Source: Isoetes taiwanensis
Taxonomy: Eukaryota > Streptophyta > Lycopodiopsida > Isoetales > Isoetaceae
Direction of reading: 5' to 3'
Length of the DNA stretch: 64,000 bases
Assembly (NCBI GenBank): GCA_021234155.1
Contig: JAJEKV010000100.1
Location: 970,116 to 1,034,115 of the forward strand
In this document: in pieces, positions 46,700-58,560 of the stretch
How positions within the stretch are numbered: the stretch's first letter is position 1
Layout of the letters: every line of letters begins with the position of its first letter
The notes under the pieces: model-generated
The model's database searches: none
The model's input: the letters and a program-made list of their open reading frames with translations, nothing else
Told to the model about the DNA's origin: nothing
Translations under genes and position numbers: made by a program

Positions 46700-49600
46700 A
46701 AGGCAAGAATGATCTGTATTGTATTCAAAAGATAAGAGTGTTTACACATACAGTGAGTCCAGAGCTGCTATCACTTCTCAAATCCATGATAAGCAGTCCA
46801 GACTCTAGACCCAGTACTTAGAGCCTCTCTCAACTTCTTCTCCATAGGATACTATAGGAGAGAAGGGCTCAGTTCCTAGGCTAAATTTTATAAAGAAACG
46901 GTCTAAGACCTTATTACAAAGGCTCCACAATAGGCCTGATAAGAGATTTTAAGCACCTGGTCACCAGATATACGTTAATCATGTCTCAACCGCCCAGGAT
47001 CAAGAGCAGGGTTCAGGCTGCTACTTCCCGTTCTAGAATGGCCATAAGAGATCTTAAGTGTAGTTAGGTTACCTTGTATTAAGTGTAGTTATGTTATAAC
47101 GCGGGCGACGGCTCATGCCAAGAGGGCTGGGTCTGTCTCATGTCCCCAAATCATGAAAATCCTATTGGGTCTTTAATATCAGGAATGAGATTTAGAGTTG
47201 AAAATTTTATTGGGCCTTGAATAGTCGGAATCTATGCCCACAGGAATAGGCCCAGATATGATAATCCACTTGGGATTTTTTCCTCTTCCCCATTTTTTCT
47301 ACCAATTTCGTTTGTGTCGGAGATCGACCTTCCATGACTTTCTTGCTTTACACGACTTATAGGAGATCTAACCCATCTAACACAATTTATGTAGTTTTGT
47401 TTTGCTTCAAAATGATAAGTCCGGCCTCCAACCGTTTTAACCAAATTCGCTCTATAAAGGTAAGAATTTTGTCTATTCTAAACTCTAATTGAGCATGGAG
47501 CATGTGCTCAGGGAAATCTTCTAGACCAAACACGGGGCTTCATAGCCCATGCGTTCCTTGAGCTTAAAAGGAGAAAAAACGACCCAATTTGGGAGAGCTC
47601 CATATCACATAGAAGAGCATCCGGGCCCTATAAATTCTAGAACTATTCCATTCAATCTGCATCAAACAGCTGCTAAGACTTTCCATTCTTCAAATTAGGT
47701 ATCCAAGCTACACGAATCTTCGACCCAAAATGAGCAGGAAAAATGATATATTTGCCCCAGATTTGTAGATTATATTGGCTAGATGCTCCGATAGATTGGA
47801 ATTGCTTTTTCTTCGTGCATTTCTGAATCAGTAATTCCCTTTTGTGTCTTTAATGCTTATTAATGTCTGTCTACCGGAATTATGAAAAATTTGGCTCGAA
47901 GTGAAGTTTAGAAAGAATCCTGTGCCACATTTGATCAATTTAGCAGCTTATTTAAATTCACCGCTGCAATTTCTGTGATTGTAGACCCATTGGCAAAGTT
48001 TAAAAACTGGAGCAAAGCTTCAATTGTGCCCATTTGTCCGAAATTAATCAAACAAACCCTCAGTTCGAATCTTGAACTCTAATCAATGAACCCTAACTGT
48101 AAGTTAGATGCATGCGATTAGGATTAGATGTTATTCTCATTATTTATCATGTTATGTGGATATATGATGTTGGTTGATCAAGTTTGCACCTCTTGTATTG
48201 GGAAGGGGGGTAGAGACCTAGTAGCCTTGTTTAGATGATGCTTCTAGTTTAGACGCTTTAGTTCCTATTATATGTGGCCTGTGCATAGAGCTCACTAGGC
48301 TATGGAAGTTATGGAGTGGCTGAGCACCACACATGGGGTCATTGGCAAGATAGAGGGGGTCTGCTGAGCGCGGCTACTGGGGACCTACTGTGGGCTAGGC
48401 TTATAGCCGGTCACTTCGTGACGGCCGGGCATGGGTCCGACACTTCTTGGATCGATGGTGTCGCCCTGACACTCAAGAGTTGCAGGGTTGGGCTTGGCTC
48501 CTATTTCGGAATGTTCAATCGGAGACAAGTGCGTCTCACCATGTCTAGCCTTCTATCGAACCATTGTGCTTCGGGAAGGGGGTCCCTCTCTTCCTACCTC
48601 ATCAAACCGGGGAGATGCAACCTGGAGTAGCCTTGTAGGGTGATACCTCGAGGTTGCATATTTGGCAGGTTACAGTCACCTCAGAGCTTGTTGTAACCCA
48701 TCTGCAAAGTATGCACAAGAGTGGCGGGTGGAGTGATCAACCCTAGCCATTTATAGATAGCCCCACCATTGTTATATCTCGGTCTGCTCTATCTCGAGAC
48801 TCAGCCATCAGTCTACTTTTCCTACGAGTCTGATATTGGGTAGGAGCTTATGTGTCTTATGATGTGTTGATATCTATGATGGATCTATGGATGGATGGAT
48901 GTGCTACCCTTCGTGGTAATTTATTATGTTGTGATATTGCTAGTGCTGATGTTATAGTATGCTTCCGCTGTTATAGGAGCCCATAGGGATGGGCGCGCAA
49001 GACACCTCAGTGTCTCCCTACCCGGATCCGGGGCGGAGGGCCCATGTAGCAGACGATGCTGGATGGGGGATTTCCCGTAGAGTATATGGTAGGGTGTCGT
49101 ATACCTTCGGGAAGCGTCACATATGCTCAATGGCATTTGACTAACCTAATGATGATTTTTAGTAGTCCAAGGGCTACAATATATTTGTTATTCGTCAGAT
49201 CTTCGTTTGGTAATACTAGGAGCATATTCCAGAGTCTCTAGTAGACAAATTTTTTCTTTTCCCTTTTTTCTTGTTCTGCGCCGCAATCGACGCTCTTCTC
49301 CTCGTGCCACGTAGCACGCCATACCCATCTAACAGAGGAGAGGATGGAGGTTGCTTGCCGGTTAAGGCATCGTTTTTTTCCTTCGAGCTCCACCTGTTTC
49401 TGTTTCTAGCTGTCTAGACTTCCCTTTACTTCCCCTTCTCCGACGGCCATATAAGGCATAAGCGAGAGGATATGACCCTTGAGGGAGGAGGAGCGCCTGA
49501 GCTTAAGATCTGCCCGCACGGTGGCCGGATTTTGATTCGGCATCAACCCGGCTTTTCAGATAAGCATCGCATTGCCTCTGAGGTAGCCTTAACTTCGGAT

Positions 49601-50187
49601 CGACAATTTGTTTCTTTGCTGGCGATTGAATCGATTCAAAGGGATTGCGATTCATGATTTGTTTGAAGTTTGGGCCATCCCGTCGCTTCTCGGATTTTGG
49701 TACTAAGTGGGGTTGTTGAGATGTGCAAGTTAAATTTTGGAAGGGTTGGGAATTTTGTTGGATGAGTAGGAATGGAGTATTGAGTTTGTCCTTGATTTTG
49801 TATAAGGTGGTTCGCAAGACATGGGTGCTTCCCTCAGAGGGTCCGAGACATTGGTGCCATTGGCATGATATCGTATAAGCTCCACAGAGTGTATCATTAG
49901 ATATTTTGGGGATTGATGAGGGGAAAGGTTGTCGACTATTCAAAAGAAGTTCGAGAGGTCAATTCATTCTTTGCGTGTCTTGTTGATAGGCACAACAAGA
50001 AGATCGCAGTGGTGACTCTCAGCGTAAGGTATTAAACTATGATTTTGCCTTAATTTAAAACATGTTACTCTTTATCACTTGGATCTGAAATTAAAAACTA
50101 AATTGACCATTGAGTCCTAGAAGAGGGCTTATGGAGCTCTTGTTTGTTTTAAAATTTACAATATATAATTCTCCTTTTCTGTCTTGC
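46444..50187. other. Long unrecognised stretch, GC-rich repeat-like in 48200-49250
   Basis: 46666-46698 is a 33-base T run, which could be the poly(A) tail of a retroposed sequence on the minus strand. 48250-49240 is GC-richer and lacks coding signal, like a retroelement LTR or leader, but I found no second copy. No intact ORF of note; the 49503-49943 minus-strand frame has no recognisable domain. Confidence 0.35.
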
Positions 50188-50331
50188 GAGTATGGGGAGA
50201 CCGAAGTTTTTTCTGAGTATGGAGAAGCAAATCGTTACAAGATCCGTGAAGTCATAGGCAAGGGAAGTTATGGGGTGGTGTGCAAAGAATAGATACACAT
50301 CTTTGGAGAAAGTAGCCATCAAGAAGATATC
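50188..50331 (+). pseudogene. MAP kinase N-terminal fragment (TDY-type)
   Basis: The frame reads EYGEANRYKIREVIGKGSYG with VVCK, then a stop. In a shifted frame VAIKKI follows 30 bases later. This is the start of plant TDY-class MAP kinases: the EYG-x-A-x-x-Y-x-I lead, the GKGSYGVV glycine loop and the ATP-binding lysine in VAIKKI. The EYGE lead is partly doubled. Everything after the lysine is missing, so no kinase could be made. Confidence 0.85.
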
Positions 50332-51965
50332 AATAAAAGAGTTGACAAATGCAAATTTTACTTTTTGTACTTGGGTCCATCAGTTGAAGATGCATTATGC
50401 TTTGGGAATTTGACTTTAATTATATAAGCAAGCAGGGGATTCTGCGAACAAGGGATTTTTTAAACCGGGGATTCTTAGAAAACAGCGGATTCCTAGCAAA
50501 TTGAGAATTCTGTAACCAGGGGATTTTTTAGCAAACGGGAGATTCTAGAAAAATGGAATCGATCTTAGAGCAAATTCAAGAGTTTTTTCTAGACTTTAAG
50601 ACATCTGGAGGCAGATTAAGAGCAGATTTAGGCTTATTTTTTCCAGGCACATTTAGGGCAGTTTCAAGGCATAACCAAGCTGATTCAAGGTTTCTAGGTA
50701 GAAACAAAGCATCATTCTTGCTTTATTTGTATTTGTATTTTTAAGGTCAGATTTTTTGTTCTCAATTACCTCGATTTCTAGTTGCCTCCTTATTTTTGCT
50801 TGATTTGGCACAGGAATAAGCATGGCCAGATTGTCATTGCAATCTTGGTGACCTAGTAGAAGAATGGAGAGCTTGTGAAAGCTATAAGGAGCTCAATTAG
50901 ATCACATTTGGCGATCTGTCCAATGCCTAATCTTTTTATTTGCAAAAAAACTATTTTGAATGTTTTATTTCTTCCCGCGCTAGTTCCTAATCACATATGC
51001 TGCTCTTATAGTCTTTTTACATGCTCAAGGACTATGCAGGTGTGACATTATACATGTTATTTTGTTCTAACGATATGCTAATAGCAACGCAATGCTTAGT
51101 AGCAAGTTGAAGCCCATCTACATGCATACTTATCGCTTCCACAAAGTATTGCTTCTGCAGGTTCTATACAGCTGCTAGAATTAAATGTAATATCTTCAAA
51201 CCTTTAAGAAGATTTATTTATCTGAGGTATTTCATTTCACGTGCAACATCCCTAGAATTAAATATCATATCTTCAAAGCTTTAAGAAGATTTATTTTTTT
51301 GAGGTATTTCATCTCACGTGCAACATCCATTTCACATATATAGGAATTCATACGAAGCGTTGTATGTTGTATATTGTGATATTCCAACATTAACTAGAAC
51401 TTACCTGAATCCTTTGTTTCATCGTCATATAGAGGGAGCTAAGTTTGCCTTAAATGCAATCCTTCTTATGCATTTTTTTTTGGTAGAACATGAACACTTG
51501 TTTATCAAGTTCATGCACTTACAAAACAATGATCACCTATAATACAGTTTCCATCGATGTCAAATCGTTCGGTAAATGCTTATACATCAATTTTTTTTGT
51601 TTGCAGAACCAACATTACAACATTGTTAAAAATACAGTATACCTATGATGAATTGTTGCCATGTTTACCAGATTGAAGGGTTCAACTAGCTTTAATTGTT
51701 AATGTGCATATCAAGAGCAGAAATTCTATTTGGAAAGCATAGTTATATGTGAGGTAACTTGATCCAAATCCGGAGGAATGCATTGAACCGTGAAAAGACC
51801 TAATTTCTCTTTTGAAGAAGGTTTCTCTTTGAAGAGGGTTTTGAAGAGCATGGAAGTCGGCTAAAGAGTGTAAACTATTCTTTGATTAGGAGACGGTTGG
51901 AGCCAGTGTGTCCAATGTTGCACAAGTGTCTTCTACATAGGGTGTCCTTTGCATCCAGTCGAACT
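50332..51965. repeat. Spacer with degenerate GGGGATTCT repeats and a 77-bp-offset duplication
   Basis: 50430-50560 contains several copies of a (G/A)GGGATTCTT-AA-AA type unit of about 25-30 bases. 51175-51250 (CTAGAATTAAAT...) recurs at 51252-51328 with a few substitutions. The rest is AT-rich without recognised genes. Confidence 0.55.
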
Positions 51966-52009
51966 AAAGAAATGTTCGCGGCGGCCTTGGCCGCCGCGAT
52001 AAATTTCTT
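51966..52009. repeat. GC-rich hairpin element, copy 1
   Basis: AAAGAAAT, three bases, CGCGGCGGCC, TT, GGCCGCCGCG, AT-rich spacer, ATTTCTT: a nearly perfect palindrome with a GC stem core inside AT-rich arms. Two further copies are in this window. It is about 300 bp upstream of the pectate lyase remnant. Confidence 0.8.
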
Positions 52010-52312
52010 GTATATATATCTACTCTTATATAATTTATTCACACCAAGATTCGATGCCTTGATGCTCTAGATTCCCGGGTGAGGGAAAAATTAGGAAGGA
52101 AAAAAAAAAAAAAAAAAAATTTCACGAGCCACGCCGTTGATCTTATCCGCTCGGAAACTCGCTCCGGTCGAATGCTCTCGCCGCCTTGCTTTCTCCGGTT
52201 CGTTTGCTCCATTCCGGCGAGCTCTGCTTTTCCTCAAATTTCTAATAGCCAAAAACATGCTTACCTATTGATTCACTGATACACTCTCATATATTTGTAA
52301 ATTCGTTTAGGT

Positions 52313-53632
52313 ACAGATAATGGAGGACAGAATGGGTGCCCTCCATCTGAAGTAGATGGAACAACATGTCAATACTCAGAGTGTGGCACGGGGTTTGGCC
52401 TTGCATCTTGCTCCATTGGATTTGCGCAGGGAGTAAAAGGAGGCAAAAATGGACAAAAGTATGTGCTGATCCACGATTTAGATCACCCCAGTTCTCCTAC
52501 GAAAGGGAGTCTCAGATATGGAGTTAATCTGGCTAGAGAAAGCTCTGGAATTTGGATCATGTTTGAGAAGGATATGATCATCCATCTAGAGGATATGCTA
52601 TGGGTCCAAAGCCGCACCACATATATTTGCTGGTTCTAAGCGCGTCTGGATTGATCATGTTACCTCCTTTTCCGGTTCTTTAGGTCTCATCAGTGTGTTG
52701 CAAGGTGCTACTGATGTTATCATTTCTATAATATGCTATTGGAGGCTTCTGATGTTGATATTGAAGACAAGGTCATGAGAGTAACAGTTTACAGGAATTA
52801 TTTCTATAATTCTAATCAGCGGATGCAGCACTGCAGGTGAGTGAAGTCATCAATGATAAATGTTTTGCTAATCTCTTCTAATCTCTTTAAATCGTCATTA
52901 ACACCTACCATTTGCCAAGCACAGTAATCCATACAATCTGCCTGGTGGATGATCTCTTATGCTATTGCAAAGTTTTAGCATATCCTGAAAGTTGCCTCCA
53001 TCCACCAATGACCATAAGCTACAAATACAAGAACTATTCTACTGCCGACCTGCATTGAAATAACCTAACAGTTTGTGAACATAACCCACATAAACTGCTC
53101 ATATTGTTTATAATATAAGAACTATGAAGAATTTCCCTCCTAAGCACCAAATTCACTCAATGATAATGATGGCAACAGTTCATTCCTTAACGTAGCCTGT
53201 ACTGACCGTTTCACATCCTTCGCCTATACTGCACTAGACCTATGCATTCATAACCTGCATAGAAAAACTGCTTTCTATTAAGATCCAACTTTACCTAAAT
53301 TCTAAACGATGCTATAATCTATAGATGGGCAAAGCATGAACTTGGATTGATGATGGGCAAAGCATGAACTTGGATTGATGATAATGCTTGACTGTATTCA
53401 GATGGGGCTTCTGCCATGTTGTGAATAATCTCTACTAAGATTGGGGCTACTATGCCATAGGAGCAAGAGCCCATGCCAAGGTTCAAGCAGACATCAACGT
53501 ATTCATTGGAGCAAGAAAGAAAGAGATAACACCGTGGTTCGAAGCAACGTATTCATTGGAGCAAGAAAGAAAGAGATAACACCGTGGTTCAGAGGGCACG
53601 ACAAATCATTTGATGAGATAGACAACTATTGA
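52313..53632 (+). pseudogene. Pectate lyase, two-exon pseudogene with internal deletion
   Basis: Exon 1 (52313-52836) reads CPPSEVDGTTCQYSECGTGF, KGGKNGQKYVLIHDLD, KGSLRYGV and SGIWIMFEKDMIIHLEDML. After a frame change it gives GSKRVWIDHVTSFSGSLGLI and MRVTVYRNYFYNSNQRMQHC. It ends CAG/GTGAGT. Exon 2 (from 53402, after TTCAG) continues in phase as RWGFCHVVNNLY, then a TAA, then DWGYYAIGARAHAKVQAD. This is the PF00544-type order for secreted plant pectate lyases, which cleave pectate with calcium. The central stretch between HLEDML and GSKRVWIDH is largely deleted. A 50-bp tandem duplication (53495-53594) shifts the end of the frame. No signal-peptide exon was identified. Confidence 0.85.
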
Positions 53633-53860
53633 ATCGAAGAACAACCTGCTGGATAATTCATTCGACAATTGATAAGAAAGCCATGTAAAAAGTTGTGGGG
53701 TAAAGGTATCATGTTTTGTAGGTATGCTTTTATTTGAATAACCATTTTGCATAATCGATATCAGACCTTTAGAATTCTCCAAGGCTAGATACAATTAATT
53801 CAATTTTCGCATATCCATGACTGAGATACTTTCGACTTAATACAAAAGTTCTTTTATCTC

Positions 53861-53920
53861 GAGTTGGACAAAAGAAATGTTCGCGGCGGCCGCCGCCGCG
53901 ATAAATTTCTTGTATAATAA
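53861..53920. repeat. GC-rich hairpin element, copy 2
   Basis: GAGTTGGACAAAAGAAATG, then CGCGGCGGCCGCCGCCGCG, then ATAAATTTCTTGTATAATAA. It shares the core and right arm with copy 1 and the GAGTTGGACAAA lead with copy 3. It lies just after the pectate lyase remnant, in the same orientation as copy 1. Confidence 0.8.
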
Positions 53921-54753
53921 TAAGTAAGATGAAACATGATCTATACAACGGACATGTATATTGCAAGATCCATATAACAAATGTGTTTGTATCAGATATC
54001 AGCCACTGTGATACCGCCGAGGAAAACCATCCTAGACCAATAGGTCGTGTAACTTCAATAGGTTGATATGTGTATGTATAAGAGCGAGCATCCGTTGTAC
54101 TTTAGATACAATGGTGGTCTCCATCTTTGGCCCGATTCCACTCGGACGGCAAGTTTGGAGGTTGAAACAACAAATACTAGGTTGTTGGCAAGAAATCGGA
54201 GCCAAATGCTAAAATTGGGATTCCACTGCATTCTTAGGGCCAGATTCCACTATCGCCATTTTGGTTCCTGGAAGTTAAGGACAACCAATCAAGAGGCACG
54301 ATTTACAAATTACCGAGCTGCGCGATTCCACTAGCGGTGGAAGTTAAGCTGGGATTTTGGTTGGAAGGGGTATGGAAGCGGGCGTGGAAGCAAAAAGTGT
54401 TGCGCTTAAGCTGGCGTGGGATGCCCTCCGTCTTTTATACCCCCGCGCGCGACGGATCAATGCTTGGACATTTGTGGTTTAATTGCCTCCCACCATAGTG
54501 GAATACCTTGGCGAAGCTTTGTTCCATTCAATTGAAGGCGGTTCATGAAAACCATCAAACTTCCGCCTCTGCAAGTGGAATCTCGCCCTTAGAAGTTTGT
54601 CGGTTAAAGCTTTGCTCAGCTTAGGTGGCAGGATCTCGATGCATCTCCTGGGCAAGCTCCCTACACCCGTTGCCAGACTCCACTAGTATAATGTGCGCAA
54701 CGCCATATAGAAGTTCCACGTAAGCGCTACGTGGAGGTTCCACGTAAACACCA
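53921..54753. other. Unrecognised spacer; small palindrome at its end
   Basis: No gene was recognised. 54716-54734 is CCACGTA-AGCGC-TACGTGG, followed at once by another TTCCACGTAAA, immediately upstream of the Helitron insertion point. A TATA-like TTTTATACCCC is at about 54435 but leads to no clear ORF. Confidence 0.45.
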
Positions 54754-56423
54754 TCTTATATTATAATGTTATAGCATAAGTATGTCATGAATGAAACCCT
54801 AATTTGGATGGTTGAGATCATCCGATTGCATTCGAAGGTCGAGATTTATCGCACGACTTCCCTCCACCATGATTGGCCATGCTCTAATGTCTGAAGAGGG
54901 AAGGAAAAAGGAAAAGGGAAAAGGAAAGAAAAGGGAAAGGGAAAGGAAAAGGTAAAAGAAAGGGGGAGGAGGAGGGAGTGAAAAGGAACACTGGGAAAGG
55001 GGAAGAGTAAAAAGGTGGGGAAAGGAGGAAAAGGGAGGAAATAAAGGCAAAGTGAAAGGCAAAAAAGCCACGGATAAAAGGGAAAAGGAAATAGAAAATA
55101 GCACAAAAAAGAGAAAGAAAAAGTAAGAGAGAAAATAAAGGAAAAAATGACACTATGAAAAGGAGAAGAGGGAAAGGGTGAGGACAGGAGTAAAAGGGAA
55201 GGAAAAAAGGGGATGAGGAAAAGGGTAGAGAGAAGGGAAGGGAAAAGGAAAAGGAAAAAGGAAAGGAAAATGGAAAGGGAAAAATGGGAGAGGAGGAGGG
55301 AGCAAAAAGGGACAGTGGGAAAGGGGGAGAGAAAAAAGGTGGGGAAAGGAGAAAAAAGGAAGGGAAAAAGGACACGAAAAAAAAAAAGGAAAGAGAAAAA
55401 GGGAGGAGAGAAGGGATGGAAAGGGTAAAAGGAAAAAGTGAGGGGAGGGGCAAAAGGGAAAAAGGGCATGGGGAAAAGAGGAAGAGAAAAGAAGGAGAGA
55501 AGCGGAAAAAAGGAAGAGAAAGGAGGGAGGAAAAGGGAAAAAAGTGGAAGCAAATGGAAAAAGGCAAAAGGGAAAAAACGGGAGGTAAAATGGGAAAATA
55601 GAAAGGGGAGGTGAATAAAAAGGAAGAGCAAAATAGAAAAAGAAAAAGAGAAGGAAAAAAGGAAAAAGGAGGGGGAGGAGGAAAAAGGTGAAGAAAGGGG
55701 AAAAGAGGAGCGAAAAAAGAGCATGAAAAAATAGAAGAGAAAAGGGACATGGTAAAAAAGGGAAGAGGGAAAGGGTGAGGAAAGGGGAAAACCGAAGGAA
55801 AAATGGACATGGAAAAGGGAAAGGGAAAAGAGGGAAAAAAAAAGGAGGGGGAAAAGGAAGGGAAAAAGGGCACTAGAAAAAAAGGAAGAATGGAAGAATT
55901 TGGGCAAAAGAGGAAAAGGGAAGGGAAAAATGGGAAAAAAGAAAAGGTGGGGAGAAGGAAAGGGAAAAGGGAAAAGGGAAAGGAAAGGGGAAAGCAGAAA
56001 GGAAAACTTAGAAAGAAGGGCACGAGGAAAAGGGGAAGAGGAAAATGGGAAAAGAGAGGGGGGAAAGGGCACAAGGAAAGGGAAAAAGGGCAACCACAAA
56101 TTGGAGAAAATGGAAGGGAAAAATAGAAAAGGAAAAATGGGGAAGCAGAAACAAAAAAGAGAAAAAGAGGAAATGGAATAATGGAAAAAAAAAGTAAATT
56201 GAAAAATGTAAAAAGGGAAAAGGGGCAAGGGGGAAATAGGAAAAAAAAAATAGTAGACAAAGGCAAAATGAAAAAGGAAAACGGAAAAGATAAGGGGAAG
56301 TGCGAAATGTGGTCGAATGCTCTTGATTATCCAATTTTAAAAACAAGAATCCATTTAACAATTGCTCCAGTATGTCATTCACAGTTTCTAGCTATGCCCA
56401 GCAACGCTGGGCACTGTTACTAG
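54754..56423 (+). mobile_element. Helitron-like element, complete, polypurine core
   Basis: The 5' end is A/TCTTATATTATAATGTTATA. The leader contains ACCCTAATTTGGATGGTTGA and ATTTATCGCACGACTTCC and ends ATTGGCCATGCTCTAATGTC. The core (about 54895-56300) is almost only purines on this strand. The 3' end has GCCCAGCAACGCTGGGC (56396-56412), seven bases, then CTAG/T at 56420-56423. This is the best-preserved copy and defines the family. No Rep/helicase or other gene is present. Long minus-strand frames of 460 codons across the core are compositional artefacts. Confidence 0.8.
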
Positions 56424-56469
56424 TCTCAAATTAACTAGGCAATAATACAGAGAAGAGGAAAAGGGCGAG

Positions 56470-57516
56470 ATGCTGGGCGATGGCAGTCTCGGAATGGCCA
56501 TGGGCATTCTGCCTCCTCTTCATTCTCAGCCCCTTCAGCCCACTTCTCAACTCCAGCTTCAAATCCAAAACGACGAACCCCAAATGGAATCCCCTGCAAG
56601 TGGGGCTGTGGAAGATAGCGGAGTTTCGACCCCTATTCTTTACGTCAGTGATGGACAGAGAAAAGAGGACCGTTTGCCTCAGTGGGGTTATCATGAAACG
56701 AAAGATCTGATCTCTATTAGGGCAGAACTCGAGTTGAGTTTTACCCAGACAAAACGTAACAAAACTCTCTGGGAGCTCATCTCTAGAAAGATGAAGGAAA
56801 AAGGTTTTCGCCGAAGTGCTGACCAGTGTAAATGCAAGTGGAAAAATTTGGTGAACAGATATAAGGTACGTTGTTCTCTTTGCTAAAATTAGGTTTAGAC
56901 TTGTTCATTTCTTTAGATCTCAGATATTAGACAGGATCATATGCAGGGAAAAGAGATTTCCGATTCTGATAACGGAAGACAATGTCCATTCTTTGAAGAG
57001 CTGGATGAAATTTTCACGAATCGTGTAAAAAATATGGACAGGGTTTTGTTAGAATCTGAAGGGAATAGGCACAAAAAGAAAGAGAAGAAGTTAAAAGCTG
57101 GAGATAATATGATGGTAAAGTTTTCAGATGATGATACTGAAGATGAAGAGGATGATGGGGATGATAGTGAAGATGATCAGATACATAAGAAAAAAAAGAG
57201 GAAAATAGAAGGTGATGCCCTTAAGGGGGTTTACAGGGCAAATAATATGCAGGAAGTATTGGAGGAATTTTTTCATCAGCAGAAGCTTGTGGAAGAACAA
57301 TGGCGTGAGGCGTTAGAGAGAAGGTATCAAGAACGGCAACTGCGAGAACAGCAGTGGAGGGAGTCAATGCACAGACTGGAACAGGAAAGAATGATGAGGG
57401 AGCAGGCATGGTGGGAAAGACAGGAACAGAGACGCGCACAAGCAGAATTAAGATCTCAGAAATGGGATGAACTCCTTGCTGCTGTTATCAACAAAATTGT
57501 GCATGAAGAAGGTTGA
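56470..57516 (+). CDS. Trihelix transcription factor, GT-1/GT-3-like
   Basis: A nuclear DNA-binding protein of 321 residues in two exons: 56470-56865 and 56947-57516. The 81-bp intron starts GTACGT, ends GCAG and keeps phase 0. The trihelix domain spans about residues 70-135: WGYHETKDLISIRAELELSF, LWELISRKMKEKGFRRSADQ, then QCKCKWKNLVNRYK across to FFEELDEIF. An acidic run (about 175-195), a KKKKRK nuclear signal and a long glutamate/arginine coiled coil (HQQKLVEEQWREALERRYQE onward) follow, as in GT-3-type factors. The family binds GT elements in light- and stress-responsive promoters. The frame is intact with an ATG start. The start codon is only 46 bp from a Helitron 3' end, so any promoter must lie within or beyond that element. 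Confidence 0.88.
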
Positions 57517-58182
57517 CAAATGATAGCCTCATTTGTCTTTATTTAAACAACCTTAGGGAAGTCATACATTTGAGGCAGGAGTATGACATGAGATCTGCAA
57601 CTGATCTGTTCTAGTTTTTCATGGCATTTTTTTGGCATGACAAATTGGAGCATGCCATTTTGGCACCAGAATGTGAAGGTTTACCTGCATAATTCACAAA
57701 CTCAAGGTATCTCTTTTACCAGCGGTGGAGATATGAACTTGATGGTTCTAATTGGCAATTTGCAACACCAAAAACAACTATGCCTGCAGGGGTTCAGATC
57801 GTTACGACTTGTACAACAAATGGCAATTGACAATTAAGCAAATTCTTATATGATCGGAAGGTGGTGTTGTCTTACTTTTAAGACATTTTAGAAATCCTTT
57901 CTGTTTACTATTATTCGAGTGCAGGTATGCATCTTAACGAGCTCATGCCGAGGGATTGCTTGGCTGCTAAAGCTAACTAACAACAGCAGCTCTAGAAAAT
58001 TTGTACTTAATGCCATATAATCTAGGATAGAAGCCTGAATTCATGAGCAGAACAATCATTGTGCTTAGAATCTATTTACTGCAATAAAAATGCTTAATTT
58101 TTCTATGCTCAACTCGGTGCAAACAGACATTAGAAAATCGACGATGCATGATTATGCATTGCCATTACCTTTACATTAGGGG
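57517..58182. other. 3' flank of the trihelix gene
   Basis: AT-rich sequence that probably holds the 3' UTR; an AATAAAAATG motif at about 58083 could be one polyadenylation signal. No second gene was recognised. Confidence 0.4.
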
Positions 58183-58560
58183 GATTTGGATGCTCAAAGA
58201 TCTACTTCTGGCTATGCTTTAATGCTTGCAGGAGGCCTAATATCATGGAGGCAAAAAACACAATCATTTGTTGCTATGTCTTCTGCTGAAGCTGAATACT
58301 CGGCATCTTCACTAGTAGCTAAAGAAATTGCATGGGTGAGTAGACTATTAAATGAAAAAACAAATATACCTCAGCCTAATCCTGCAACGCTTTTGACAGA
58401 TAGCAAAAGTTGTATTGCTATAGCAAGAAGCTGGCGCACCATACAAAGCAAGGAATGAACTAATTATGCAGTATGTATGTGGAGACCTTATACTAAGCGG
58501 CAAAACTTAATTACAAAAGCAATTATAGAATGAAAGTCAAAGCTGTTCAAGAGATATTTG
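58183..58560 (+). pseudogene. Ty1/copia RNase H fragment
   Basis: The frame reads LDAQRSTSGYALMLAGGLIS, WRQKTQSFVAMSSAEAEYSA and LLTDSKSCIAIA, the standard copia RNase H block with D...E...D residues. The tail after ARSWRT is scrambled, with QNLITKAII recalling the LTKAL end. Reverse transcriptase and LTRs are missing nearby. Confidence 0.88.

Noticed and set aside
48924-49136. Minus-strand phrase TTPYHILYGKSP, resembling a gypsy integrase end
   Set aside because: It is a single short match in otherwise non-coding GC-rich sequence without neighbouring integrase motifs.
54846-56266. Two overlapping minus-strand frames of 460 codons
   Set aside because: Two frames open at once over the same purine tract with no domain, splice or start support.
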